A DNA stretch of 64,000 nucleotides. Origin: Pusillimonas sp. UBA3987. GTDB lineage: Bacteria; Pseudomonadota; Gammaproteobacteria; Burkholderiales; Burkholderiaceae_B. Location of the stretch: positions 186,001-250,000 of the forward strand of contig DGCD01000009.1 of NCBI GenBank assembly GCA_002384935.1, given 5' to 3'. This document shows positions 1 to 7,448 of this stretch, piece after piece. The notes below the pieces were generated by a model. That model worked only from the letters and a program-made list of their open reading frames with translations, ran no database searches and was not told where the DNA came from. Positions within the stretch are counted from its first letter, which is position 1. Each line of letters starts with the position of its first letter. A program made the translations under genes and the position numbers.

Positions 1-791
1 GCCTGTTGTTCCGGCGTGAGAGATTGAAATGTACGCTCGTTAATCATGGCCGCATGGATGCTGAACAAGTGACGATCTAATGTTAAATGTTTTTGATGTT
101 CATGCAGTTTCATCGCGAGCGCCAACCCTGGAGGGTTCTCCATGCCATCTACCACCCCCTGTTGCAACGCCGTATAGAGCTCAGACCAGGCAATAGGAAC
201 AGGATTACCACCTAATGCACGAACCATCTCAATATGAGCCTGGTTTTCTCCCGTGCGAATTTTCAATCCTTTCAAGTCGGCCGGAACAGTAACCACCTTC
301 TTATCATTGAAAAAGCTACGGAAGCCCGCGTTCATAACACCAAGAATGCGTAAACCTGTTGCTTCTCGCCACGCATCATTGAACTCTTTGCCAAACTCAC
401 CGTCGAGAACATCCCAGGCAACCGCCTCGGTTCGGAACAAATAGGGAATACCAAGCACTTGCGCTGGTTTGAAGAAACTGGGCATCAATATTTCACTATT
501 GATCGTCATCTGATTAATACCGGTTTGCGCTTTTTGCAACTGCTCGCGCTCGGCACCGGCTGCATTCGCGCCCAGAATCTGAACTTTGACTTCGCCGCCC
601 GTCCCATTTTCGACCTGCTCTTTGAAAAGCGTTGCCCAAACGTGAGAGCCCTGCTCCATAGACTCAGCAGTAGTATGGCTAATACGCAAAACAGTTTCAG
701 CTTGCGCCATTCCCACAGGCAAAGCCCCTAATGTTGCAACGGCGGCGCCGATCGCGATCGCCGTCCCCCGAAAGTAAGAAAACAATCTCAT
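1..791 (-). CDS. TRAP transporter substrate-binding protein (DctP family), 3' end cut by window edge
   Basis: Periplasmic solute receptor of a tripartite ATP-independent (TRAP) transporter. The frame is open from an ATG at 791 to the left edge, about 263 codons of the usual 320-340. It starts with a signal peptide (MRLFSYFRG..., probable cleavage after GMAQA), followed by TVLRISHTTAESMEQG, typical of the mature DctP start. The family's ligand-binding region is visible as LKGLKIRTGENQAHIEM, where the Arg normally salt-bridges a substrate carboxylate, followed by a GVVDGMENP motif. An AGGAG ribosome site precedes the ATG. Its DctQ/DctM membrane partners are presumably beyond the left edge. It is divergent from the M20/PyrKD-like operon and may deliver the substrate for it (inference). 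Confidence 0.9.
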   Translation of the reverse strand, partial: MRLFSYFRGTAIAIGAAVATLGALPVGMAQAETVLRISHTTAESMEQGSHVWATLFKEQVENGTGGEVKVQILGANAAGAEREQLQKAQTGINQMTINSEILMPSFFKPAQVLGIPYLFRTEAVAWDVLDGEFGKEFNDAWREATGLRILGVMNAGFRSFFNDKKVVTVPADLKGLKIRTGENQAHIEMVRALGGNPVPIAWSELYTALQQGVVDGMENPPGLALAMKLHEHQKHLTLDRHLFSIHAAMINERTFQSLTPEQQ

Positions 792-1019
792 AAATCCTCT
801 CCTGAATTCTTAATCAATAAATCACCGGTCTGAAAACCAAACATTGCATTAATGGATATTTATATAAATGGACTCAATAATAGAGAACAGACAAAAATTA
901 GCATACGCACAAAATTGAAACAATCTAGGGATAACACTGCATTGCAAAGCTTTTGACTTTTTTTAACGTGATGCTAATATTGAATATTGCATAATTGCAT
1001 GCAATTTAAAGGAGACCAA
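792..1019. promoter_or_regulatory. Divergent control region with promoter and ATTGCAT operator cluster
   Basis: No gene. A sigma70-like promoter for the rightward operon is visible: TTGACT at 953-958, 16-bp spacer, TAATAT at 975-980. Just downstream lie ATTGCAT copies at 986-992 and 994-1000; the second forms the perfect 12-bp palindrome ATTGCATGCAAT at 994-1005 with an inverted copy. A further ATTGCAT is at 843-849 near the leftward gene. The palindrome sits between the -10 and the ribosome site (AAAGGAG, 1008-1014), where a bound repressor would block expression. The GntR/FCD protein encoded at 2229 is the obvious candidate to bind it (inference). Confidence 0.6.
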
Positions 1020-2186
1020 ATGAAAAAAGACATCGCTATCAAAGACAATGAGTTGATAGACATCCTCCAAGCATTTGTCAGATATCCAAGCCAACAAACA
1101 GAGCTTCAGGAAGAGGACCCACACGTTAAAGCCTTTATCAAGGAATGTGCAGCTCCCCGACTAGAAGCAATAGGCATGGAAATTCGCTACGACAAAATGG
1201 GAAATGTTATTGCCGAGGCCGGCCCAAAAAATGGCCGCTCCCTGATGTTTGTAGGCTACGCCATGACTCACCCGGCCGCCCGAATGGAAGACCCATTCTC
1301 CGCAACGCTGGTTGACACACCACGGGGCCAAGCGGTGCGAGGTCGCGGTGTCGCGGAACAGAAAACAGCGTTAGCCGCAGCATTTGGTGCCATAGAACAA
1401 GCAATCAAGAACAAGCAGTTGGGCGGTCGATTAATATTTACTCTAACCACCGCGGGTGAAACAGGTCGCCACGACGCCATCGAAAGTGTTATGGCCGAGC
1501 TAACAGACCCTCCAGACTCCGTCATTATCCTGGTGGGCACCGACAGCAAAATTGCTATAGGCAACAAAGGCAGAATTGATTTTGAAGTGATCGTTTCCGG
1601 CAAAACGTCGCACAGCTCTGCCCCATGGAACGGCGTAAATGCCATAAGTGGTGCACAACGCATTCTCAATGAACTGGAGTCGCTGGAATTAGGTGTCCCT
1701 GATCACCCGGCTTTTGGGCCTGCGACCTTAACCGCAACGGCAATCGACAGCAGCCCAAAAGCAACGCATACCGTCCCGGACATCGTCAAGATCGTATTTG
1801 ACCGCCGCCTTTTACCTGGCGAAGAGCCCGCACAAGCTCTCGCCGCCATTAAAAGCGCTGTCTCGCTCTCGAAGCCATGGTCGGTCGGGTTTGAGTTAGG
1901 CCCCGTTATGTATCCTAATGAATTATCATTAGAAAGCGATTTTTTTAAAAAATTGACTGAAGCATTTCAGCACGGCATCAGTACCGTACCCGACACATTC
2001 CACTGCAATTTTGCACTCGATGCAGGCTACTTCTGCCGCCGGGGCATACCTGCGGTAATGCTTGGCCCGGGTGAGGTCGATCAATTCCATTCAAATGAGG
2101 AAAATGTCCTTGTCAAAGACTTAATTGACATGACAAAAGTGTATTACTCATTAATTGAACGATGCCTTCCTATTACAACGGCATAA
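1020..2186 (+). CDS. M20-fold protein (ArgE/DapE/CPG2-like) with degenerate metal site
   Basis: Protein of 388 residues with the two-domain M20 amidohydrolase/peptidase architecture: catalytic halves flanking a dimerisation domain (about 185-295, with SGKTSHSSAPW and DRRLLPGE retained). The catalytic signatures are eroded. The usual GHxD is GYAM (Y80, M82), the bridging Asp of GRGxxDxKG is Glu113, the EE pair is GE (G146, E147) and the next Glu ligand position is Thr174. Only the C-terminal His357 (FHSNEEN) remains normal. A hydrolase acting on an N-carbamoyl or N-acyl acid would suit the neighbouring PyrK/PyrD-like genes, but the missing residues make ordinary zinc hydrolysis doubtful. I chose ATG 1020 because AAAGGAG lies 5 bases upstream; an upstream TTG at 987 would bury the operator in coding sequence. 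Confidence 0.85.
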   Translation: MKKDIAIKDNELIDILQAFVRYPSQQTELQEEDPHVKAFIKECAAPRLEAIGMEIRYDKMGNVIAEAGPKNGRSLMFVGYAMTHPAARMEDPFSATLVDTPRGQAVRGRGVAEQKTALAAAFGAIEQAIKNKQLGGRLIFTLTTAGETGRHDAIESVMAELTDPPDSVIILVGTDSKIAIGNKGRIDFEVIVSGKTSHSSAPWNGVNAISGAQRILNELESLELGVPDHPAFGPATLTATAIDSSPKATHTVPDIVKIVFDRRLLPGEEPAQALAAIKSAVSLSKPWSVGFELGPVMYPNELSLESDFFKKLTEAFQHGISTVPDTFHCNFALDAGYFCRRGIPAVMLGPGEVDQFHSNEENVLVKDLIDMTKVYYSLIERCLPITTA

Positions 2187-2228
2187 CTCAACGTTAAATC
2201 GCCCACAGATCCGAGTAGCGGGAATTTC

Positions 2229-2897
2229 ATGCACATACTATCTCCTTCCTTATCTCCAAGCACCATTGATAAGTCTCTGCCTCCTGTCGAGCAAGCTTAC
2301 CAGTACGTTATTAACGGCATATTAACGGGAGAACTCAAGGCCGGCATGCGAATCCCCACCGAGGCGGTCGCCGAGGCTCTGGGCATTAGCAGAACCCCGG
2401 TTCGCGATGCATTACGCAGCCTGGAGGGCGATGGAGCAGTCATGATTTATGCCAATCGAGGTGCGGTCGTTGCCAAATACACACGCTCGGAAGTTTCCCA
2501 GTTAATTGAAATCCGAGCAGCCCTGGAAGGGCTCGCAGCGCGCTTCGCATTGGAAAACATTGGGCCGTCTGAATTGGAAGAGCTAGCCCACCTTAAGTCC
2601 CGCATGGAACGAGAACGTGATTCCCTTTCCAAATGGATGACCGCTCATGATGCTTTTCACAACTACCTAACGTCGCTAAGCGGCCGCCCATTGCTTGCAC
2701 GTCAAACTGAAAAAATGAGGTTCATGCTGCTGCCCTACTATCGGGAATACTACAGCCAAAGTCTCGAAATGGAGATTTTTGGTCTTGAGCATGAAAAGCT
2801 TATCCGCGCTATAGAGCTAAACGACGCAACGCACCTAGAGCAAATAGTGCGGCGGCATGCCGTCATTAACGTGCAAAAAGTTGCCGACTTAGCCTAG
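2229..2897 (+). CDS. GntR-family transcriptional regulator, FCD type
   Basis: Cytoplasmic DNA-binding regulator of 222 residues. An N-terminal winged helix (about 20-85) carries the GntR signature GISRTPVRDALRSLEGDG. The C-terminal FCD ligand domain has the expected metal residues Asp141 and His144 (DAFH), His188 (EHEKL) and His210 (RRH), plus EIRAALEGLAA. Regulators of this type bind small carboxylates or sugar acids and usually repress adjacent catabolic genes. It lies between the M20-fold gene and the PyrK/PyrD-like pair on the same strand, so it is probably co-transcribed and autoregulatory through the ATTGCATGCAAT site upstream of 1020. The ribosome site is weak (GGGAA). Confidence 0.92.
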   Translation: MHILSPSLSPSTIDKSLPPVEQAYQYVINGILTGELKAGMRIPTEAVAEALGISRTPVRDALRSLEGDGAVMIYANRGAVVAKYTRSEVSQLIEIRAALEGLAARFALENIGPSELEELAHLKSRMERERDSLSKWMTAHDAFHNYLTSLSGRPLLARQTEKMRFMLLPYYREYYSQSLEMEIFGLEHEKLIRAIELNDATHLEQIVRRHAVINVQKVADLA

Positions 2898-2948
2898 CCC
2901 TTATTGAAAGTTTGACCTTACATACAACCATTCAATCAAGGAAGTGAA

Positions 2949-3743
2949 ATGGAGCAAATTTTTGCGCCGGTTATATTTAACCGTCACCTAACCGGCGACT
3001 ACTGGCTAATAGAAGTTGAAGCACCCTCTATCGCCAATGCACTCAAACCCGGTCAATTTGTAAATCTGCGCATCGAAAACAGTATGGCGCCTTACCTGCG
3101 GCGCCCATTTAGCGTATACCGCATTAGTCAAGACCGTCGCCGGCTCCAAGTAGCCTACAAGATCGTTGGCGAAGGAACCCGTTTAATCAAAGACACGATG
3201 CCCGCTGGCGGCCGAAGCGACATCATCGGCCCCCTTGGACGTGGCTTTACCTTACCAGCAAACGCCAGGCGCATTGCGGTTATTGGACGCGGCATTGGAA
3301 TTGCGGCCTTACCCACCTTAGTCGAACACGCCGCCGCCAATGATATCCAGGTTCACGGATTTCTGAGCGCTCGCACACGCGACAACCTGGTTGCGGAAGA
3401 TATTTTCGAACAATACGGCTTCCCCGCACACACACATACCGACCAGGAATCACCTAACTCGCTGGTTACCGACCCGCTGCAAGCAATAAGCAGAGAAACG
3501 AAATTTGACGCCTTCTATGTATGCGGCTCTAACCGCCTTGCAAGAGTTGTGCACGAGATTGCCAACGCACAGAACGTGCCTGCAGAAATAGCAATGGAAC
3601 AACATATGGCATGCGGATTCGGAGACTGCCACGGTTGTGTAATCAACGTAAAAGTTGATCCGGAAGGCAAAGAAGAAACCGCTTGGCGTGAAGTTTGCCA
3701 CTACGGCCCCGTATTCAACACTTGGGAGGTTGTCCATGCTTGA
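2949..3743 (+). CDS. PyrK-like iron-sulfur/FAD electron-transfer subunit
   Basis: Reductase partner of a class 1B dihydroorotate-dehydrogenase-like enzyme, 264 residues. It has a ferredoxin-reductase-type FAD domain with the RRPFSVYR flavin motif (residues 51-58), an NAD-binding domain (about 105-215) and a C-terminal [2Fe-2S] site, MACGFGDCHGC then EVCHYGPVF, with cysteines at 222, 227, 230 and 250 in the PyrK spacing. It would pass electrons between NAD(H) and the FMN subunit encoded next. In the NAD domain the usual GGGIG is GRGIG, a modest departure. Its stop overlaps the next gene by 8 bases, implying coupled translation. It may work in a catabolic rather than biosynthetic direction (inference from the TRAP and GntR context). 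Confidence 0.88.
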   Translation: MEQIFAPVIFNRHLTGDYWLIEVEAPSIANALKPGQFVNLRIENSMAPYLRRPFSVYRISQDRRRLQVAYKIVGEGTRLIKDTMPAGGRSDIIGPLGRGFTLPANARRIAVIGRGIGIAALPTLVEHAAANDIQVHGFLSARTRDNLVAEDIFEQYGFPAHTHTDQESPNSLVTDPLQAISRETKFDAFYVCGSNRLARVVHEIANAQNVPAEIAMEQHMACGFGDCHGCVINVKVDPEGKEETAWREVCHYGPVFNTWEVVHA

Positions 3744-4701
3744 AAGTCCAACGCACGCAAATACTGCTACCGAACCAACTGCCGACGGCAAACCCAACAT
3801 GGCAATCGAAATCGCCGGCATCCGAATGAAAAACCCGCTAACCGTAGGCTCAGGCACCTATGGTCACCATGGCAACTTCAGTCAATTTTTTTCCGTTGAG
3901 AAAATGGGCGCCTTGGTACCAAAGACAATAAGAAACTATCGTTGGCCCGGTAATCCAGCCCCCCGTGTTCACGAGGTTACAGGCGGTCTTCACACTTCCG
4001 TAGGCATCCCCAGTAACGACTGGGACACATTCATCTCCAAAGATGCGCACATCCTGAAGTCTTTGGAGTTACCAGTCATTCAAAGTATCATTGGCCGTAC
4101 AGAAGATGAATACATTGAAATGGTAGAGAAATGTTCAGAGTTGGGGATTTTTGCCGGGCTGGAACTGAATCTTTCGTGCCCGAACCTAAAGCAAGGCGGG
4201 CTGGATTTTGGATATGACCCTGTTGCTGCCGAGCGTTTGGTTACAAGAGCACGCAAAACCAGCAGAATACCGATTGTTGCCAAGCTTGCACCAGACTATT
4301 CTTCGTTGGCTACCGTTGCCAAAGCAGTAGAAAGTGCCGGTGCCGACGCCATTGCCCTTGTCAATGCCCCCAGGGCAATGTGCATCGACTACAAAACCCG
4401 CCGCCCCATCATAGGCAACAAAATTGGCGCACTGTCAGGAGCGGCCATTAAACCCATGGCCATTTACATGGTGTGGCAACTTTATCAAACTGTAAAAATT
4501 CCACTTTTTGGCATGGGCGGCGTCACCGATTATCGCGACGTTGTTGAGTTCATGGCAGCCGGCGCCCGCTCTGTTGCATTTGGCACGATCAACTATGTTG
4601 ATCCCATGGCTATTCCAAACGCAATTCAAGATTTGGAAAAATACCTTGTTGAATCGGGCATTGACGACATTAACAGCCTGGTTGGCAGCGCTCATTTATA
4701 G
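3736..4701 (+). CDS. Class 1B dihydroorotate dehydrogenase-like FMN protein (PyrD-like)
   Basis: TIM-barrel flavoprotein of 321 residues, best matched to the DHODB catalytic subunit. It has the NLSCPN loop with the catalytic Cys148, LKQGGLDFGYDP, VAKLAPD, SGAAIKPMAI and the phosphate-binding FGMGGV. The substrate loop, normally GGMLNAIGLQN in DHODB, reads GGLHTSVGIPS here, so two Asn residues that contact orotate are Thr87 and Ser93. A substrate other than dihydroorotate is therefore likely (inference). I chose ATG 3736, inside the end of the PyrK-like gene, because GGGAGG lies just upstream; the longer frame from 3655 would overlap the neighbour by about 90 bases. It is the last gene of the operon and is followed by a strong hairpin. 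Confidence 0.85.
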   Translation: MLESPTHANTATEPTADGKPNMAIEIAGIRMKNPLTVGSGTYGHHGNFSQFFSVEKMGALVPKTIRNYRWPGNPAPRVHEVTGGLHTSVGIPSNDWDTFISKDAHILKSLELPVIQSIIGRTEDEYIEMVEKCSELGIFAGLELNLSCPNLKQGGLDFGYDPVAAERLVTRARKTSRIPIVAKLAPDYSSLATVAKAVESAGADAIALVNAPRAMCIDYKTRRPIIGNKIGALSGAAIKPMAIYMVWQLYQTVKIPLFGMGGVTDYRDVVEFMAAGARSVAFGTINYVDPMAIPNAIQDLEKYLVESGIDDINSLVGSAHL

Positions 4702-4713
4702 AGGCTTTAATTA

Positions 4714-4759
4714 TTAGAAAATCGCTTGTTTTCAAAATTGAAAACAAGCGATTTTCTAA
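4714..4759. terminator. Long symmetrical hairpin between convergent genes
   Basis: A 46-base palindrome with 22-bp perfect arms (starting TTAGAAAATCGCTTG) and a two-base centre lies 12 bases after the PyrD-like stop and 61 bases before the stop of the leftward TauE gene. A/T-rich tracts on both sides of each arm allow it to end transcription in both directions. Confidence 0.75.
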
Positions 4760-4820
4760 ACAGCGTACAACGATAAACCTTCCAAAAAAGGGATATGAAC
4801 CCACCCCGTTGCTGTTAAAC

Positions 4821-5564
4821 TCAATCGCGCATAAAGAAAAACGCCGTCATCAGCAATCCAATAACAATAATGCCCCAGCGTAAATACAGCACCGGCACAA
4901 GGCGCGAGGCCCGCGCGCCCGCATACCCCCCTAGAGTACCGGCCACCATCATCCAGAGCGCTTGCGGCCAATAAATAAGACCGCCCACAATATAAATAAT
5001 GACGGCAATGGCAGTTAACAACGCCGACACCACATTCTTCAGGCAATTGGCCACATGCAGGCTTCCTACTCCCAGCACCCCGAACACGGCCAGCAGCAAT
5101 ATACCCAGGCCACCGTTGAAATAGCCGCCATATACCGCCACCGCCAAAATCGCCAGCGAAGTAGCTGCCGGCCCGACCGGGCCTGCCCTTCTTTTGGAAA
5201 CCAGGCGCGGTGCCAGCATGAACAAGGCGGTGGCCGCCAGCAGCAGCCAGGGAATCAAGACATCGAATACGGCTGAAGGCGTCCATAAAAGAAGCAATGC
5301 ACCAATGACCCCACCGACGACCGACGCTATGGCAAGCAACTTGATAGACACATGCCTTACGCTCTTAACTTCATGCCGCAACGCCCATGCGCCCGCAAGA
5401 TAACCCGGCAGCAATGCCAGCGTACCCGTTGCATTAGCGGCCACCGGCGGCACACCTGCCAGCACCAAAGCCGGCAAGGTCAGAAAACTGCCGCCCCCGG
5501 CCACCGAATTCAGCGCCCCGGCAAAAAAAGCGGCCACGAACAATAAGCCCCATTCCCAAATCAT
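4821..5564 (-). CDS. Sulfite exporter TauE/SafE family membrane protein
   Basis: Inner-membrane permease of 247 residues with about seven or eight hydrophobic segments. The N-terminal repeat WGLLFVAAFFAGALNSVAGG followed by TLPALVLAGVPPVAANATGT is the TauE/SafE signature, and a second related half contains GGYFNGGLGILLLAVFGVLG. Family members export sulfite, sulfoacetate or other organic anions; nothing nearby fixes the substrate. It is transcribed alone towards the hairpin at 4714-4759. The gene starts at the ATG at 5564, with only a weak AGG upstream. Confidence 0.9.
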   Translation of the reverse strand: MIWEWGLLFVAAFFAGALNSVAGGGSFLTLPALVLAGVPPVAANATGTLALLPGYLAGAWALRHEVKSVRHVSIKLLAIASVVGGVIGALLLLWTPSAVFDVLIPWLLLAATALFMLAPRLVSKRRAGPVGPAATSLAILAVAVYGGYFNGGLGILLLAVFGVLGVGSLHVANCLKNVVSALLTAIAVIIYIVGGLIYWPQALWMMVAGTLGGYAGARASRLVPVLYLRWGIIVIGLLMTAFFFMRD

Positions 5565-5711
5565 ATTGCTTCAACCTGTCTCGGCACGGCCACGCTGGCG
5601 TTAAACTTTCGCAAAAGAAACTGTATTTGAGTATGGCATCAAAAACCATAACAACTGATTTTTAACAGAGTTTCACCTCATTGTTTCAACCCTTCACCTG
5701 TCCAAACCAAA

Positions 5712-6077
5712 ATGCCTCACATCGTTATTGAATACACCCCCAACCTCACTAACCTGCCCTTCGAAAAAATGCTGAGCGCGGTAACAAGGCGGCTGGCGGA
5801 AAGCCCCGAAGTACAAGACGAAGCCGACCTGAAAGCACGCGTAGTATGCGCAGACCATTTTCGCGTTGGGCTCTCAGACAGCCAGCGCGGATTCATTCAC
5901 GTTACGATTCGAATCATGTCTGGCCGCAATGAACAGGCGAAGCAAGATTTCAGCCGGCGCGTTACCGACGGCATGCTGGAACACATGCCGAAATTCGATG
6001 AAGAAATGACCGTGCACCTGAGTGTGGAAGTGGTCGATATCGATCGGGCAAGCTATCGGAAAGTTAAGTTGGCGTAA
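5712..6077 (+). CDS. 5-carboxymethyl-2-hydroxymuconate isomerase-type tautomerase
   Basis: Small enzyme of 121 residues in the CHMI (HpaF) branch of the tautomerase superfamily, in which the N-terminal proline exposed after Met removal is the catalytic base. Here the protein begins MPHIVIEYTPNL, with Pro2 in place, and ends with the typical HLSVEVVDIDRASYRK. HpaF isomerises a homoprotocatechuate meta-cleavage product, but no other hpa genes are in view. A different unsaturated keto-acid substrate, perhaps linked to the monooxygenase downstream, is possible. The start has no clear Shine-Dalgarno sequence; the requirement for Met-Pro supports it. Confidence 0.82.
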   Translation: MPHIVIEYTPNLTNLPFEKMLSAVTRRLAESPEVQDEADLKARVVCADHFRVGLSDSQRGFIHVTIRIMSGRNEQAKQDFSRRVTDGMLEHMPKFDEEMTVHLSVEVVDIDRASYRKVKLA

Positions 6078-6139
6078 AGATCTGCGCCCATCGACCTGAA
6101 TCCTGAAACGATTTGGCCGTAAACGAACCAAATTCAGTA

Positions 6140-6175
6140 TTGACACGAAAAACCAATAACGAATATAAATCGTTA
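6140..6175 (+). promoter_or_regulatory. Promoter with a palindrome over the -10 box
   Basis: TTGACA at 6140-6145, an 18-bp spacer and TATAAA at 6164-6169 form a strong sigma70-like promoter 41 bases before the monooxygenase start. The -10 lies in the spacer of a perfect inverted repeat, TAACGA at 6157-6162 and TCGTTA at 6170-6175, which is a good position for a repressor. The LysR-type protein convergent to the gene is one candidate binder, but the site is not a classic T-N11-A box. Confidence 0.6.
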
Positions 6176-6209
6176 ATGTTGTGGTTGACCTTATCAAAGG
6201 AAGTGTCCG

Positions 6210-7448
6210 ATGAAAGTCATTATCGTTGGAGCAGGGATCGGTGGATTAACGACAGCCCTCGCGCTGCATCATCAAGGCATAGATTGCGAAATTTACGAGA
6301 AGGTTCCAACGCTGTTGCAACAGGGCGTGGGCCTCATGCTGCTTCCACACGCCTCCAAAGTAATGGAGGAGCTGGGCTTATTGGATGCGCTTGATAAGGT
6401 AGGTGTGCGAGTCGAGCACACCTATTTCCGTACACGGCACGGCCAGAATGTATGGGACGAACCTCGCGGACTGCCGGCAGGATACGACGTACCGCAGTTT
6501 GCCCTTCATCGCGGATACCTTCAGCGTGTTCTGGTAGACGCGGTCGAGCACCGCATGCCAGGCGCATTGCATCTTGATGCCGCATTCGAAACCGTAGAAG
6601 AGACCGCCAACGGGGTGATTGCACAGTTTCGCCGGGCCGATGGCAACATCATCAAAACCGGCGCGGACGCCCTGGTCGGCGCAGACGGCATTCATTCTGC
6701 CGTAAGGCATCATTTCTACCCGGAAGAAGGTACGCCGCGCTGGAGCGGCCTGATGCTGTGGCGTGGCTCGGCAGAATGGCCCACCTTCCTGGACGGACGC
6801 ACTTACTTGAACACGGGCGGCATGGATGCCAAGTTTGTATGCTACCCGATGGCAGCGGGATCAAAACCCGGAATACAACTGACGAACTGGGCTACCGTCG
6901 TACGCCGGGCCGAGCCAGGCGGGCCGCCACCTGCCCGCGAAGAATGGGATAGGCAGGCGCGCCTGTCCGACATTCAAGCGCTTCTGAAAGCTTTTACAAT
7001 TCCCGAAGTCGATATCGAAGCGCTGGTGGCAGCCACACCCATGTTCTGGGAATTCCCCATGTGCGATCGCGACCCGCTTCCACGCTGGAGTTTCGGCCAT
7101 GTCACGCTGCTGGGCGATGCAGCGCACTCAATGTATCCATTCGGCGCTAATGGCGCAGCGCAAGCCATTCTCGATGGCAAGGTGCTGTCGGACTGGTTAA
7201 GCAAGGAATCGTCGGTGATCAAGGCATTCAAGCGCTACGAAGAAGAACGCTTGCCGATCGTGAATGAAATTGTATCGACCAATCGCAGCGGTGGACCGGA
7301 GCGTGTCATCAATGCGGTAGAGAAGCTATCTCCAGAACCTTTCAATGATCTTGAAGCCATTTTGCCGTTTGCCGAACGAAAAGCCATTGTGCATGGCTAT
7401 GCCAAACTGGCAGGGTTTGCGAACGAGAAAATGACGCCCGGCTCCTAG
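6210..7448 (+). CDS. FAD-dependent monooxygenase, PhzS / aromatic hydroxylase type
   Basis: Single-component flavin hydroxylase of 412 residues. It has an N-terminal Rossmann motif GAGIGGL (7-13), an internal DALVGADGIHSAVR segment (the DG motif) and a C-terminal GDAAHSMYPFGANGAAQA FAD-ribityl motif. The stretch PMCDRDPLPRW before that motif is shared with PhzS, the methyl-phenazine carboxylate hydroxylase, rather than with salicylate hydroxylase. It would use NAD(P)H and O2 to hydroxylate an aromatic or heteroaromatic acid in the cytoplasm. No phenazine biosynthesis genes are present, so a degradative substrate is more likely. It has a good AAGGAAG ribosome site and its own promoter. The stop overlaps that of the convergent LysR gene by 4 bases. 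Confidence 0.87.
   Translation: MKVIIVGAGIGGLTTALALHHQGIDCEIYEKVPTLLQQGVGLMLLPHASKVMEELGLLDALDKVGVRVEHTYFRTRHGQNVWDEPRGLPAGYDVPQFALHRGYLQRVLVDAVEHRMPGALHLDAAFETVEETANGVIAQFRRADGNIIKTGADALVGADGIHSAVRHHFYPEEGTPRWSGLMLWRGSAEWPTFLDGRTYLNTGGMDAKFVCYPMAAGSKPGIQLTNWATVVRRAEPGGPPPAREEWDRQARLSDIQALLKAFTIPEVDIEALVAATPMFWEFPMCDRDPLPRWSFGHVTLLGDAAHSMYPFGANGAAQAILDGKVLSDWLSKESSVIKAFKRYEEERLPIVNEIVSTNRSGGPERVINAVEKLSPEPFNDLEAILPFAERKAIVHGYAKLAGFANEKMTPGS

Noticed and set aside
987..1019. Upstream TTG start extending the M20-fold protein by 11 residues
   Set aside because: It would place the ATTGCATGCAAT operator and the ribosome site inside the gene, and ATG 1020 has a well-spaced AAAGGAG.
3736..4701. Housekeeping pyrimidine-biosynthesis pyrD
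   Set aside because: The orotate-contact Asn residues are replaced and the neighbours are transport and regulatory genes rather than pyr genes.
6210..7448. Part of a phenazine biosynthesis cluster
   Set aside because: Only the PhzS-like monooxygenase is present; no phzA-G genes occur in the window.
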